Both the position numbers and the translations under genes were made by a program. 64,000 bases of DNA from Bradyrhizobium paxllaeri (GTDB lineage Bacteria; Pseudomonadota; Alphaproteobacteria; Rhizobiales; Xanthobacteraceae). The stretch is from positions 372,001 to 436,000 of the forward strand of contig NZ_CP042968.1 of the NCBI RefSeq assembly GCF_001693515.2, written 5' to 3'. The notes under the pieces were generated by a model. It saw only the letters and a program-made list of their open reading frames with translations, did no database searches and was not told the DNA's origin. Each line of letters begins with the position of its first letter. Positions within the stretch are counted from its first letter, which is position 1. Below, in pieces: positions 36,193 to 45,458 of this stretch.

Positions 36193-37311
36193 TCACTTCG
36201 TCTTTGCGGCATCCGCGGCGCGGACTTGCCAGAATTTCAACAAACGCCGCGCGTTCTCCACCGTCAGCCTGGCGTATTGCTCTCTCGCTTTCGCCAGTTC
36301 ATGGCGGCCCATGCTGCCGGCGGCAAAGCGGCTGTCGAGGATGGCGGCCACCGTTTCCCAGTTTAATCCGGCGACGCGGCAGGGGATCAGCACGCCGTCG
36401 TCGCGCAGGCTCTGCATGACCGGGCGGATCACCTCGATGCTCGACGCCGACAGTTCGGCGAGTGCTGCGACGGTCTCGGCGTATTTGCGCTCCTTCGCGA
36501 ACGCCAGCAGCGCCGGCTCGTTGAGCTTGCCGTGTTTGCTAAGTGCCGCGACGAAGCGGCGGGCGGCGGAAAAATCGCGGGTGCGCGACATTTCGCGGCT
36601 GGCGCCGACGGAGGCGGCCGCGATCGCGCTGCGGATTTCCTCGAACAGATGCGGCGGTGCGCGCGACAACAGCCGGGTGCGCACGGCCTCGGTCGCGCTC
36701 TGCAGCAATTGCCGGCGCTGCTCGACCGGCAGGTCGACGCGAATGCCGGTCTCGACCGCGAGATCCGGATCGCTTTCCGCCTGCTTCAGCACGATGGCAT
36801 AGCCGGACGCTGACATCCGCGCGCCGGGATTGCTCACCAGCCGCCGGCTGACGGAGGGATAATGCCGCTTCAGCAGCGCGTCCGTGACGATCTCGGTCAG
36901 CCACCAGCGCCCGGAGATCGCGAGCAGATGCTGCTCGCTCTTGGTCTCGGCGAGTTCGATCAAATCCTCGGCGGAAAGCCGCGCCGATTCGGTCAGCACG
37001 GGACGCGCGATCGTGATCTCGTCATTATTCGCGAGCCTGCGGATCACCGCCTTCGGCGCCTGCTTGATGGAGGCGAGCTGCGTGCTCATTTCGGCGAGCG
37101 CAATGCGCGCGGAGACATCGGCCAGCGCGCGCAGCTCGATGGTGCGGATCAGCCGTTCCAGCACGTCGCCGAACAGCTCGATCTGTTCGCCGGAATAGCC
37201 GTCGGCGGACAGAAACAGGTCCGTGACCTGCCTCAGCGCGTCCAGATGTTTTTCCGCCGAACCGGCCTGGATGGCCGCCTCGACTTCGTCGGCGATCGAT
37301 CGTGTCAGCAT
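36193..37311 (-). CDS. DUF2336 domain-containing protein
   Basis: A 372-residue, mostly helical soluble protein of the DUF2336 family, common in alphaproteobacteria and of unknown function. Features are LIELAETKSEQHLLAISGRW, WLTEIVTDALLKRHYPSVSR and LVSNPGARMS, suggestive of HEAT-like helical pairs. Start at 37311 has AGGA seven bases upstream; longer frames run into repeat DNA and are rejected. No operon partners. Confidence 0.85.
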   Translation of the reverse strand: MLTRSIADEVEAAIQAGSAEKHLDALRQVTDLFLSADGYSGEQIELFGDVLERLIRTIELRALADVSARIALAEMSTQLASIKQAPKAVIRRLANNDEITIARPVLTESARLSAEDLIELAETKSEQHLLAISGRWWLTEIVTDALLKRHYPSVSRRLVSNPGARMSASGYAIVLKQAESDPDLAVETGIRVDLPVEQRRQLLQSATEAVRTRLLSRAPPHLFEEIRSAIAAASVGASREMSRTRDFSAARRFVAALSKHGKLNEPALLAFAKERKYAETVAALAELSASSIEVIRPVMQSLRDDGVLIPCRVAGLNWETVAAILDSRFAAGSMGRHELAKAREQYARLTVENARRLLKFWQVRAADAAKTK

Positions 37312-37467
37312 CGCTCGTCCTGAGCGTTTCAAGCCGGTTCTGGCCCCAGATGGGTGAGAATAGGGGGCAGTGTTGAACGATTCGTAAACCATTTGGGTCG
37401 TGCGGCGGCGGGAATGGGGCCGGAGGGTAGCGGAGGCGATGGGCCAATGGCCGAATAGTGCGGAGTT

Positions 37468-37633
37468 CCCCCTCTCCCGCTTGCGGGGGAGGGCCGGGGT
37501 GGGGGTCTCTCCGGATAACGCGCTCATCATTACGATCCCCATCAATCTCTGTGCAGATGTCGTTCCATTCGACGAGTCATTATGCGGAGGCACCCCCACC
37601 CCGACCCTCCCCCGCAAGCAGGAGAGGGGGAGG
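37468..37633. repeat. Large inverted repeat, family E
   Basis: Left arm CCCCTCTCCCGCTTGCGGGG with GAGGGCCGGGGTGGGGGT; right arm CACCCCCACCCCGACCCTCC with CCCGCAAGCAGGAGAGGGGG. Spacer of about 80 bases. The arms are so G/C-polar that long mirror-like reading frames appear across them, which are artefacts. Confidence 0.88.
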
Positions 37634-37689
37634 CGCACCGCCGCGTTCTCGCAGCGTGGTTCGCCCGAGTTTTTCCATTTCGTTCACCC

Positions 37690-38130
37690 CCCAAAATCGA
37701 GAGGGCGCTGGGAATGCCGGGTGACGGCTGCCACCCGCGGTCTCGTGTGCAATGTGTAGAGAGAAGCGCACACGAGCATACAGGTGAAGCCGGGGCACGC
37801 CGGCATTCCCTGCGCAGTGGTTTTACGGCTTATGCCGTGCTCTCCCTGGAGACGAATTCCTTTTGCCTCCATCGCCGGCGGATTGAAGGTTTTGAAAAGC
37901 CCGGTCGGGCTTTTGCAAATCCTCCGCCGGCTTAACGCCAGCCACGGGCGCCAGGACCACACGGTTTTGCCGTACGCGATTGCGCCGCTCGTCCTGCGCG
38001 GAATTGTTGCTCACGGCCAAAGGGCCGCCCTGCAATGCCTCGCGCGCGCGTGCGCTTTCACGTCCACCGCTCCCCGCACTCCACGTATCGTGACGACGCG
38101 TACGCCCCTCTTCGATGAGGCGGGATAGCG
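37690..38130. repeat. Long structured non-coding element
   Basis: About 440 bp without a plausible gene. It holds nested inverted repeats: outer GGGAATGCCGG (37710-37720) with CCGGCATTCCC (37800-37810), inner CTCGTGTGC (37742-37750) with GCACACGAG (37768-37776), and a terminator-like hairpin further on. I recall very similar text as a multi-copy intergenic element in Bradyrhizobium genomes, but this is memory and unchecked. Short frames within it are not believable proteins. Confidence 0.65.
37895..37914. terminator. Terminator-like hairpin inside the long element
   Basis: AAAAGCCC (37895-37902), loop GGTC, GGGCTTTT (37907-37914). Symmetric, so it could end transcription in either direction. 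Confidence 0.65.
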
Positions 38131-38290
38131 CGCAAAGGAGGGTGATTTGCGTTGAAAGGGAAGCGGAATATTTTTGCCGGGCGATCTGGACGGCGCAAAT
38201 CACGTTGAATCGGCTGATGAAATTAGATTATTCGCGCAGCGGGTTTTTGCCTTCTCCCTGAGAAGGGAAGGGGGCACTCCGCTCTTTCCG

Positions 38291-38374
38291 CGTCATTGCG
38301 AGGAGCGAAGCGACGAAGCAATCCACACTTCCGCTTGCTGAGGCATGGATTGCTTCGCTTCGCTCGCAATGACG
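38291..38374. repeat. Palindromic intergenic repeat, family B
   Basis: Fourth copy with both arms intact; a further half arm (CGTCATTGCGACGAGG) follows at about 38403-38418, directly touching the family A repeat. Confidence 0.88.
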
Positions 38375-38420
38375 GCTGAGAGACAGTTTCGCTCGCTTTC
38401 TCCGTCATTGCGACGAGGCC

Positions 38421-38506
38421 GTAGGGTGGGCAAAGCGAAGCGTGCCCACCATTCGTGACGCGGGTGAGGATAGATGGTGGGCACGCTTCGCTTTGCCCAC
38501 CCTACG
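38421..38506. repeat. Palindromic intergenic repeat, family A
   Basis: Second copy of the GTAGGGTGGGCAAAGCGAAG palindrome, ending 10 bases before the stop of the DUF2235 gene. Confidence 0.9.
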
Positions 38507-38515
38507 AAACTAGCC

Positions 38516-39802
38516 TCACTCCGCTCCAACCTCCTCCGCGCTCGCATGCGCCGGCGGCACGGGCATCGGGAATTTCTCGTAACTCCGCGGCAAATTCACC
38601 GGGCGGTAGCTCGGCAGCGCGTCCATGCGCTGCAGCGCGGATTCGTGGATCACGGCGCCGTCGGGAATGAAGCGCGGCTCGCCATCGGGAATGTAATAGC
38701 CGAAATGCGCCCTTCGCGCCGGCCATTCCTTGTAGGTCGCGCGCTTCGGCAGATATTCGAGCAGCCACCACGCGCCCTTCAGCGAAATGTGCAGGTCGCC
38801 CCTGATATCGGGCACGACATAGGAGAACGGACTGCCCTTGCGCTGGACGCCCCAGGCGAGCTGGTTCACCGTGGCCTGGTTCACCGTGAGCCCGCATTTG
38901 GTTGCCTCGTCGATCATCCAGAGCAGCGGATATTTGGAAAGCCCGCTTTCCTTTTCCGGATAGCCGCCGCCGATATCGGCATGCACGCCGGCGAACCACA
39001 CCTGCAGGATATCCTGCGGCTCGGCATGGGCGTCGTTGAAGCGGTTGTGCTTGTAGGTTTGCGGGGCGTCCCACTTTTTCAGGCGGAACATGCAGCGCCG
39101 CTCGTCGATCGAGATCGCCTGCCGGAACGTCTGCACGCTCGGGTTCACGATGGTGAACGCCAGCTCCTCCAGGCTCGGCCAATAGAAGCGGTCGGCCCGC
39201 GGCACGATCACGCTCGCCACCGTATCCCAGACGCCGACGAAGCGGATGGTGGGCCAGCGCGTCGAGGTGATGCGCGCGAATTGCGCGGCGTTGTCGAAGG
39301 CGTTCGGCGGCAGCGTGTCTTCCGCGGCGATCGCCTCGATGGCCGACGTGAACTGCGCCCGAAGCTTCGGCGCCACGTCGGAGGAGAACTGCTTGTAGGC
39401 GATCAGGCCGCTTCCTGCGAGATTGACCTGCTCCGGCGTGATCAGCCCGATTTTATGCACCAGCCCCGCCAGCACCCGCACGGTATAGGCGCCGCGGGAA
39501 AAGCCGAACAGGTAGATCTGGTCGCCGGCCTGATAATTGTGGACCAGGAAGGAATAGGCCGCGAGCACGTTGTCATCGAGCCCATAGCCGGTGGCGAGCC
39601 CCAGGATGGCGTTGAAATCCTGCTTCAGCTTGTGCCACGGGTCCGGGCGCTCCAGCGTGCCGACCCCCGGATCGTAAAACACCAGCTGCCGCGGCTCGGT
39701 CTTCTCCGTCTTGCGCAGGCAGCGATAGAGCTTGAGCACGTTGGAGATGTTCTCGGAAATCTCGTTGCCGGTGCCGTCGCAGCAGATGATGATGTTGCGC
39801 AT
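38516..39802 (-). CDS. DUF2235 (Tle1-like) alpha/beta-hydrolase
   Basis: A 428-residue hydrolase of the DUF2235 family. It starts MRNIIICCDGTGNE, and the nucleophile elbow is GFSRGAYTVR with Ser as nucleophile; Asp and His partners are likely in FVGVWDTVASV and WFAGVHADIGGGYPE. Related proteins include the type VI effector phospholipase Tle1, but many stand-alone chromosomal members exist. No VgrG, PAAR, Hcp or immunity lipoprotein gene is adjacent and there is no signal peptide, so a toxin role is not supported here. Confidence 0.87.
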   Translation of the reverse strand: MRNIIICCDGTGNEISENISNVLKLYRCLRKTEKTEPRQLVFYDPGVGTLERPDPWHKLKQDFNAILGLATGYGLDDNVLAAYSFLVHNYQAGDQIYLFGFSRGAYTVRVLAGLVHKIGLITPEQVNLAGSGLIAYKQFSSDVAPKLRAQFTSAIEAIAAEDTLPPNAFDNAAQFARITSTRWPTIRFVGVWDTVASVIVPRADRFYWPSLEELAFTIVNPSVQTFRQAISIDERRCMFRLKKWDAPQTYKHNRFNDAHAEPQDILQVWFAGVHADIGGGYPEKESGLSKYPLLWMIDEATKCGLTVNQATVNQLAWGVQRKGSPFSYVVPDIRGDLHISLKGAWWLLEYLPKRATYKEWPARRAHFGYYIPDGEPRFIPDGAVIHESALQRMDALPSYRPVNLPRSYEKFPMPVPPAHASAEEVGAE

Positions 39803-40103
39803 GGTGTCTCCCCAATGCTACCTCAGCGAGTATAGGGGATTCTAGGAGAAATGGCCTATGCGCTCGACGATTACCAACAAATGCCTAGGGTTATCAGATC
39901 GGAACGATTCGGCGGGCACAGGACGGATATCCGCCAAAATGCAAAGAAACTAGCCTAAATCTCGAAATCACCGGGAGTTCGAGGTCGAGTTGGATAGGAC
40001 GGAGCGCCCACCCGAAGAGCATGAAAAGAATAAGCAATTTTCTAGCGCGTCCTTTGTTGTCTGTAGCGGGCTTTGAATTGTATCCGGTTCAAGGTCATTC
40101 GGC
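39803..40103. other. Intergenic region, nothing recognised
   Basis: About 300 bp between two minus-strand genes, less GC-rich than core DNA, with no repeat and no coding frame that I can support. It probably contains the DUF2235 promoter. Confidence 0.5.
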
Positions 40104-41777
40104 CTATGCCGGAATCCCTCTTCGGCTTTGATCAAAGAGCCAAGACTTTACCCTTCCGATGAACTCCCAAACGTCGCCCTCAGTAGGCCGCACATACTGG
40201 GGCGCGGTAGGTTCCTCGCCCATCCGAGTGAAAATATCTATCAGCCACGGTGGTCCGTGACCCTTGGCCCCCAATTCCTTAAGCCATGATTCCAACTCGC
40301 CCCGAGGCACAACAAACAGTCCATATTCGGCCATTTGCCTAAAAAGACTTTCAGCGGCCTCGCGGGGGTCGCCGGCTAAAACAGCGATTCCTCCATCCCT
40401 TTTCATATTTAAGCTGGTTGCATCGATTGCTGTCTTAATCGCAGTTCGGAGAGCGGCAAACGATTGTCTCGAAGTCTGAGGAATATTTGCTCCATCCAAT
40501 ACGCCAGACCATTGCGCCCCGGTGTCCTTCAATACATCGACATCAACTATACCGGCAGCCGGAATGCCCAGCTTGCGAAGGGGGCGCATGATGGTCTGTA
40601 ACGTGTGTTTGCCCTGCGAGTTCAAGAAAAGGCAATTTGGGACACCCCACTCTGGTCTAAAACGCAGCAGACGTTCGTTGATCTCCTGATAGAACGCGCG
40701 GTCAGCATCAGATTCCGTGACAATGACATGCTCATAGAAAAGACCATTCAAGACACCTGTTGACCGCAGCAGAGGGTTTCGCATTAGCTCCAAAATTTCT
40801 GCACTGGGTAAAACTCGAGCTGTGGGCACGCCAGCACGATAGGTGAGCCGCACTATGTTTATTGGCGCTCCCGATTGAATGCACCCCATGACAAACTGTG
40901 GACTGTGCGTAGACGCAAAGATGCGTTTATTTGAGTCCACGGCTGCGCGTGAGATTTCATAGCCGAGCTTCGTAGCAAGTGAAGGATGGAGAAAAGCTTC
41001 CGGCTCATCGATGAGCAGAACGCGCGGATCACCGGCGATCAATGCCATTACAATACCAATAAACGCCTTGACGCCGTCACTAGCGACGTCAATCGAAGTT
41101 GCTAACGAATGGAAAGCTACGCCTTCAGCGTGAATATTCCGCTCTTCTATGTCGTTCACAGGCGGCCGCGGCGATAGTCGGATGCGGAGCTGCCCGAGGT
41201 TCGTTGGATCAATTACAAAGTATGAGCCAAAGGCCTCGTGGACGATGCGGCGGACCTCTTTCCTCTTCACTTCGTCCTTAAATAACGATTGTAAGGCGTT
41301 CTGAGGTCGCGCTTGTAAATCGCCCGCGTTCTGTTGTCCGATGAGCCCCACTCGGCCCGGCCCATCGAGCTTTAGGATGAAGTGCCGGAGGAACCAAGCA
41401 GCGAAGATATTCGTACTAGAGGATGGGTTCTGAAGGGTTTGAAGCAGTTGATTGGTTTCAACATGCACCCGACCCCCTCGAACGCTTTCTAGAAAAATAT
41501 GACCTGGGGTCAGTGTCTCGTTCTGATTTGGACTGACCGTGATGTCGGCTACGGCCATTTGAGCTTCGTCGGCTAGCAATGGTTGAAAGGTAAGCCTATC
41601 AAGTATCACGTCAGCCGTGCTCGCCAGTCCTTGAGTCGAGAAGCGCTCGATTTCCGTCAGAACCTTACTTTTTCCTGAGTTGTTTGGCCCGACGAAGAGC
41701 GTCACAGGAGCCACTGACGTTGCTAACGCAGGTACGCCGGGAGCGCTTCCAAACTTCAAAAGCATTTCGCTGATCAT
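40104..41777 (-). CDS. OLD-like ATPase with C-terminal TOPRIM domain
   Basis: A 557-residue ABC-type ATPase fused to a TOPRIM nuclease domain. The Walker A GPNNSGKSK lies near residue 30, SDGVKAF stands at the ABC signature position, Walker B is VLLIDEPEAFLHPS and the H-loop ASTHSPQFV. TOPRIM acidic positions appear in VIVTESDADRAFYQEI and GIVDVDVLKD (about residues 345-425). This is the plan of overcoming-lysogenization-defect nucleases used against phages. No UvrD-like helicase or reverse transcriptase lies beside it, so it would be a stand-alone class. Codon use is less GC-biased than in flanking core genes, suggesting acquisition. Confidence 0.82.
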   Translation of the reverse strand: MISEMLLKFGSAPGVPALATSVAPVTLFVGPNNSGKSKVLTEIERFSTQGLASTADVILDRLTFQPLLADEAQMAVADITVSPNQNETLTPGHIFLESVRGGRVHVETNQLLQTLQNPSSSTNIFAAWFLRHFILKLDGPGRVGLIGQQNAGDLQARPQNALQSLFKDEVKRKEVRRIVHEAFGSYFVIDPTNLGQLRIRLSPRPPVNDIEERNIHAEGVAFHSLATSIDVASDGVKAFIGIVMALIAGDPRVLLIDEPEAFLHPSLATKLGYEISRAAVDSNKRIFASTHSPQFVMGCIQSGAPINIVRLTYRAGVPTARVLPSAEILELMRNPLLRSTGVLNGLFYEHVIVTESDADRAFYQEINERLLRFRPEWGVPNCLFLNSQGKHTLQTIMRPLRKLGIPAAGIVDVDVLKDTGAQWSGVLDGANIPQTSRQSFAALRTAIKTAIDATSLNMKRDGGIAVLAGDPREAAESLFRQMAEYGLFVVPRGELESWLKELGAKGHGPPWLIDIFTRMGEEPTAPQYVRPTEGDVWEFIGRVKSWLFDQSRRGIPA

Positions 41778-42041
41778 GTTTTACTTTCGGCCTAATGGAG
41801 ACCCAAGTTGAGCAGACACTAAGCGCAATAAACCTAAGCGTGAACGATCCGCGCACAGCAAGTTCATTGTAAACGTAAGGATTTCGGCGTGGTCAGGTCA
41901 GCCTTCGAAACAAAGCGGTCGATCCGTCCAAACGCAACGACCCTCTTCGTTTAACTCGCCAATTCCCCCTCAGTTCGCCTTCGCGACCGGCGCGCGGAAT
42001 TGTCATGATTAGATCGAACACCCGATGCTACACGCATCGGC

Positions 42042-42779
42042 TTACGTTCCCGCAGGCCCCTGATTGACATCCACCACGTGCCGGTCCTGCCCGACAGTAA
42101 TCACAATCGTATAGCTCTTCTTCCCACCAGCCTGATCCGTCGGCGGCGCAAGATGCAACTGGCCGCCGTACCATTCACCGGGCATGAGCGTGTTGTCCTT
42201 GATGACCGTCTGCTCAAGCGTGGCCATGTTGCGCTGTCCCGTTTCGACGACAGCGGCGAACATGGCCTCGTTCTGAATGGCGGCGTTGTTCTGTGCGATT
42301 ACGGCGGCTGTCGGGCTATAGAAGGTGCCTGTGCGACCGCTTGGTGTCGTGTAGGTCCCATGGCCGGCCTGCGAGGCGCTATAGGCGTTCGCAGCACCAG
42401 CAACGCCAGCAAGCACGGCGCGGGCTACCTGCCGGTTTTTCTCTTCCTGCTGCAGCATCTCGAAGGTGACGATCTGCATTCCAAAGTCGGAGCCGCCGAC
42501 GTGCTGGACGGCTTCCACTTGGGCGACGCGGAATTCGGTGGGTTGTTTGCCGACGTTGTTGATGCCGACGACAAACACCGGCCGTCCGTTCGCCTGCAAT
42601 TGGCGCGAGGCTGGTCGCACCAGCACCAGCGAGCTCTTCTGGCGTGAAACCAGCGCCGGTTGCCCGTCGCGCATCATCGCCTGTTGTTGTGGATTGGAAG
42701 CGCGAAACGCAATGGTTTCGCCGTTCGAAACACAGCCGCCCAACGCGGCGCAAAGCGCCACGATTCCCAGATTACGCAT
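42042..42779 (-). CDS. Putative lipoprotein of unknown function
   Basis: A 245-residue protein starting MRNLGIVALCAALGGCVSNG, a lipobox with Cys16. The mature part contains VFVVGINNVGKQPTEFRVAQ, like a beta-sandwich, a Gly/Ala/Ser/Tyr-rich middle (AYSASQAGHGTYTTPSG) and QNNAAIQNEAMFAAV. I do not recognise a named family. A start at 42815 would put charged residues before the signal and is rejected. Confidence 0.75.
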   Translation of the reverse strand: MRNLGIVALCAALGGCVSNGETIAFRASNPQQQAMMRDGQPALVSRQKSSLVLVRPASRQLQANGRPVFVVGINNVGKQPTEFRVAQVEAVQHVGGSDFGMQIVTFEMLQQEEKNRQVARAVLAGVAGAANAYSASQAGHGTYTTPSGRTGTFYSPTAAVIAQNNAAIQNEAMFAAVVETGQRNMATLEQTVIKDNTLMPGEWYGGQLHLAPPTDQAGGKKSYTIVITVGQDRHVVDVNQGPAGT

Positions 42780-42972
42780 GACAAGACCCCCAGACCCGTC
42801 GTCATACAAGCGCAACCGGAAGGCGCAGACAAGGTCGAGTGCGCGAAACTTGTGGAGGATGTCTCGTCCGTGAAATTACGGTGATCGTGACGCGGTGAAG
42901 GGCCGCGGCGTGCTATATAGCCACGAGGGCGCGCCTTCGTGCGCGGCGCGGCAAGGGTGAGACAAAGCCGAT

Positions 42973-43212
42973 ATGTCGAAGCCGGTCATTTTTGCCATTT
43001 CCGCGACGTGGGACGATGACGCTTCGGTCTGGAGCGGGCATTGCGACGACATTCCGGCCGCGGCCGACGCAGCCACGCTCGACGAGTTGCTGGCGAAGAT
43101 ATCGGCGATGGCGTTCGACCTGCTGCCCGACAATCATCCGGACGTTGATCCTGCGTCGATGTCATTCCAGATCACCGCGCTGCGTCAGGCAGGACTGCCG
43201 AAGGCGTTTTGA
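42973..43212 (+). CDS. DUF1902 domain-containing protein
   Basis: A 79-residue protein of HicB-antitoxin-like fold: FAISATWDDDASVWSGHCDD, IPAAADAATLDELLAKISAM, then AFDLLP. DUF1902 proteins resemble HicB without DNA-binding parts. No HicA-like toxin frame is found next to it, so it is not called an antitoxin. Its 3' end faces rpmB across a terminator. Confidence 0.8.
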   Translation: MSKPVIFAISATWDDDASVWSGHCDDIPAAADAATLDELLAKISAMAFDLLPDNHPDVDPASMSFQITALRQAGLPKAF

Positions 43213-43297
43213 GCCGGCACGGCAAGTAAGACGTGGATGGCCGGGACAAGCCCGGCCATGACGGAAAGAGCGGAGCCCGCGTCCCCAAAAACAAAAA

Positions 43298-43321
43298 CGG
43301 CCGGGTCTTCCGACCCGGCCG
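43298..43321 (-). terminator. Rho-independent terminator of rpmB
   Basis: Stem CGGCCGGGTC (43298-43307) with GACCCGGCCG (43312-43321), loop TTCC. Read on the minus strand the stem is followed by TTTTTGTTTTTGG, a proper T-tract downstream of rpmB. Confidence 0.88.
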
Positions 43322-43353
43322 CTCCGAACTCCGATCCGCCGATTTCGCTTGGC

Positions 43354-43662
43354 TCAGCTCGCCTTCTTCACGAACGCGGGCTTGCCGATCTTCTTCTCGA
43401 TGGCGCGCTTCAGGTCGAGCGCGCGGGGGGAGAGGACGTCGACCTTGGCCTTGAGGAGGTAGGCGTCGAGGCCGCCATTGTGGTCGACGCTCTTGAGCGC
43501 GTTTGTCGAGACGCGCAGGCGCACGTTGCGGCCGAGCGCGTCCGAGATGAAGGTGACGTTGGTCAGGTTCGGCAGGAAGCGCCGCTTGGTCTTGATGTTC
43601 GAGTGGCTCACCTTGTGGCCCACCTGGGGGCCCTTGGCCGTCAGTTCGCAGCGCCGGGACAT
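43354..43662 (-). CDS. rpmB: 50S ribosomal protein L28
   Basis: A 102-residue L28. It starts [20 protein letters not shown] and shows the family motifs [33 protein letters not shown] and the basic C-terminus typical of alphaproteobacteria. The start at 43662 is fixed by the invariant N-terminus. It is a single gene with its own terminator. Confidence 0.96.
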   Translation of the reverse strand: MSRRCELTAKGPQVGHKVSHSNIKTKRRFLPNLTNVTFISDALGRNVRLRVSTNALKSVDHNGGLDAYLLKAKVDVLSPRALDLKRAIEKKIGKPAFVKKAS

Positions 43663-43995
43663 CTTGCAAATCCTCTTCCATCCCCGCCTAAAGCCAAGCC
43701 GCATCTCGCGGGCGCCGCGGGGGTCCAAAATCGCGTCCATTTCCAGGAACCGCGGACGTATAGGGGGAGACGGCTGCGGGGTCAAGGTTCTTTGGCCCGC
43801 CGGGCGGCGCGGAATGGGGCCGAAATAATAGGGAGTTCCAGCGGCTTAAGCCTTCCTTATAAAGGGCGCAATCCGCGCCGACATCATGGGTTTCGCGATT
43901 AAGACCCCTCGGCCGCAGGATGTGGCGCCAATACCGGGTCAAGTGAAGCGTGTTTTCGCGTCAACACGCGTTGTTTGCGGGATATTTCTGCCTAA

Positions 43996-44886
43996 ATGAA
44001 CAATAGCTCGCGCCGATCCCGGGACCTGCAGGAATTGACCAGCCGCAAAACCCCTCCACCCCTCGCCAGGCTCGCGCTCGGCCTCGGCGCCGCCGCGTGC
44101 CTCTGGCTGGCGCCGCAAGGCGCTTCGGCGCAGGGCCGGCTGGATGCGCAATATGAGGCGACGCTGGCGGGGATTCCCGTCGGCAAGGGCACCTGGACCA
44201 TCGAAGTCGGCGACGACATGTTTGCCGCCACCGCCAAGGGCGGCACCGCCGGGCTTTTGAAGGCGTTTTCCGGCGGCAGCGGCTCCGGCGCCAGCGTCGG
44301 CCGGATCGTCAATGGCGCAATGGTCCCCAGCTCCTATACCGCGACCACCACCACGCAGAAGAAATCCGAAACCATCCGCCTGTCGCTGGTGGGCGGCGGT
44401 GTGAAGGAATTTTCGATCGACCCGGCGCCGCCGGTCGATCCGGACCGCGTTGTCGTCACCGAGGCACACCGCAAGGGCGTGCTCGATCCCATGACCGGCT
44501 CGATGGTGCGGGTGCCAGGGAATGGCGAGGTGATGACGCCGGATGCCTGCCGCACCGGCACCGGCATTTTCGACGGGCGCATGCGCTACGACCTCAAGCT
44601 CGATTACAAGCGGATGGAAACGGTCAAGGCGGAGCGCGGCTATCACGGGCCGGCGATCGTCTGCGCGATCTATTTTACGCCGGTTGCGGGCTACATCCCC
44701 GATCGGCCCGTGATCAAATACCTCGCCACCGAGCGGAAGATGGAAGTCACGCTGGTGCCGATCACGGGAACCCGGGTCCTGGTTCCCTTCCGCATGACCA
44801 TCCCGACGCCGTTTGGCCTGGCGATGCTGGAAGCGACGTCGTTTGTCACGACGGCGACGCCGCCGAGGGTAGCGAAGACGAATTGA
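43996..44886 (+). CDS. DUF3108 domain-containing exported protein
   Basis: A 296-residue protein with an N-terminal signal sequence (hydrophobic part LARLALGLGAAACLWLAP, cleaved near ASAQG). The mature protein matches the DUF3108 pattern: LDAQYEATLAGIPVGKGTWT, FAATAKGGTAGLLKAFSGG, and a late RPVIKYLATERKMEVTLVPI. The family is periplasmic with unknown function. The first ATG is kept, though its 20-residue charged lead is longer than usual. Confidence 0.85.
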   Translation: MNNSSRRSRDLQELTSRKTPPPLARLALGLGAAACLWLAPQGASAQGRLDAQYEATLAGIPVGKGTWTIEVGDDMFAATAKGGTAGLLKAFSGGSGSGASVGRIVNGAMVPSSYTATTTTQKKSETIRLSLVGGGVKEFSIDPAPPVDPDRVVVTEAHRKGVLDPMTGSMVRVPGNGEVMTPDACRTGTGIFDGRMRYDLKLDYKRMETVKAERGYHGPAIVCAIYFTPVAGYIPDRPVIKYLATERKMEVTLVPITGTRVLVPFRMTIPTPFGLAMLEATSFVTTATPPRVAKTN

Positions 44887-44920
44887 GGGTTCGGTCGGCG
44901 CTCGCAATCCACGCTCCGCC

Positions 44921-45043
44921 GTCGTCCCTGCGAAAGCAGGGACCCATACGCCGCGGCCGTGCGGATTGAGGGACTCGGAGTTACTGCCGGCGCCAACCAA
45001 TGAGCGCCTGTGGTTATGGGTCCCTGCGTTCGCAGGGACGACG
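44921..45043. repeat. Inverted repeat, family C
   Basis: Arms GTCGTCCCTGCGAAAGCAGG with GACCCATACGCC, and TTATGGGTCCCTGCGTTCGC with AGGGACGACG. Same design as the repeat at 25493-25615. Confidence 0.88.
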
Positions 45044-45338
45044 GCGCGGCGGGAGTTTGCTGAATCCGCCTTGACTCTTACCCACTTCTGATTCGACTCC
45101 ACTCTTTAAGAATTTGGTCCCGAAACCGTCGCTTGTGGAGCCCGCGTAAACTTGATCTAGTGCCGCCCCTGGCGTGTCAGCGCGAGATGTTGCGGTGAAC
45201 GTATCGGGTCTCGGGAGGAGTCAGCGATTCGGACTGGATTCGTTCCAGACTCGTTCCAGAGCTTAAGCCGCGACCGCATCGCCGTCGCAAAGTGAAACAG
45301 AATCGGCCGAATTGACGCCGAGCGACCAGAAAGGCTTC

Positions 45339-45421
45339 CGTCATTGCGAGCGTAGCGAAGCAATCCATGGCGCGGCAAAGGAACAATGGATTGCTTCGTC
45401 GCTTCGCTCCTCGCAATGACG
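45339..45421. repeat. Palindromic intergenic repeat, family B
   Basis: Copy in the leader of the helicase gene, 37 bases upstream of its ATG: CGTCATTGCGAGCGTAGCGA and the inverse ending GCAATGACG. Its closeness to the start means it is probably transcribed as part of the 5' leader. Confidence 0.85.
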
Positions 45422-45458
45422 GCTTGAACGCCAGCGCTTAATAGAAACACCTGCATCG

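Noticed and set aside
37400..37800. Several overlapping open frames on both strands
   Set aside because: They lie in inverted repeats of extreme strand-symmetric composition and have no ribosome site or homologous motif.
38516..39802. Type VI effector-immunity module
   Set aside because: No VgrG, PAAR, Hcp or immunity lipoprotein is next to the DUF2235 gene.
40104..41777. Gabija defence system
   Set aside because: Only the GajA-like ATPase-TOPRIM part is present; the flanking genes are a DUF2235 hydrolase and a lipoprotein, with no UvrD-like helicase.
42973..43212. HicAB toxin-antitoxin pair
   Set aside because: The DUF1902 protein resembles HicB but there is no short dsRBD-type HicA frame on either side.
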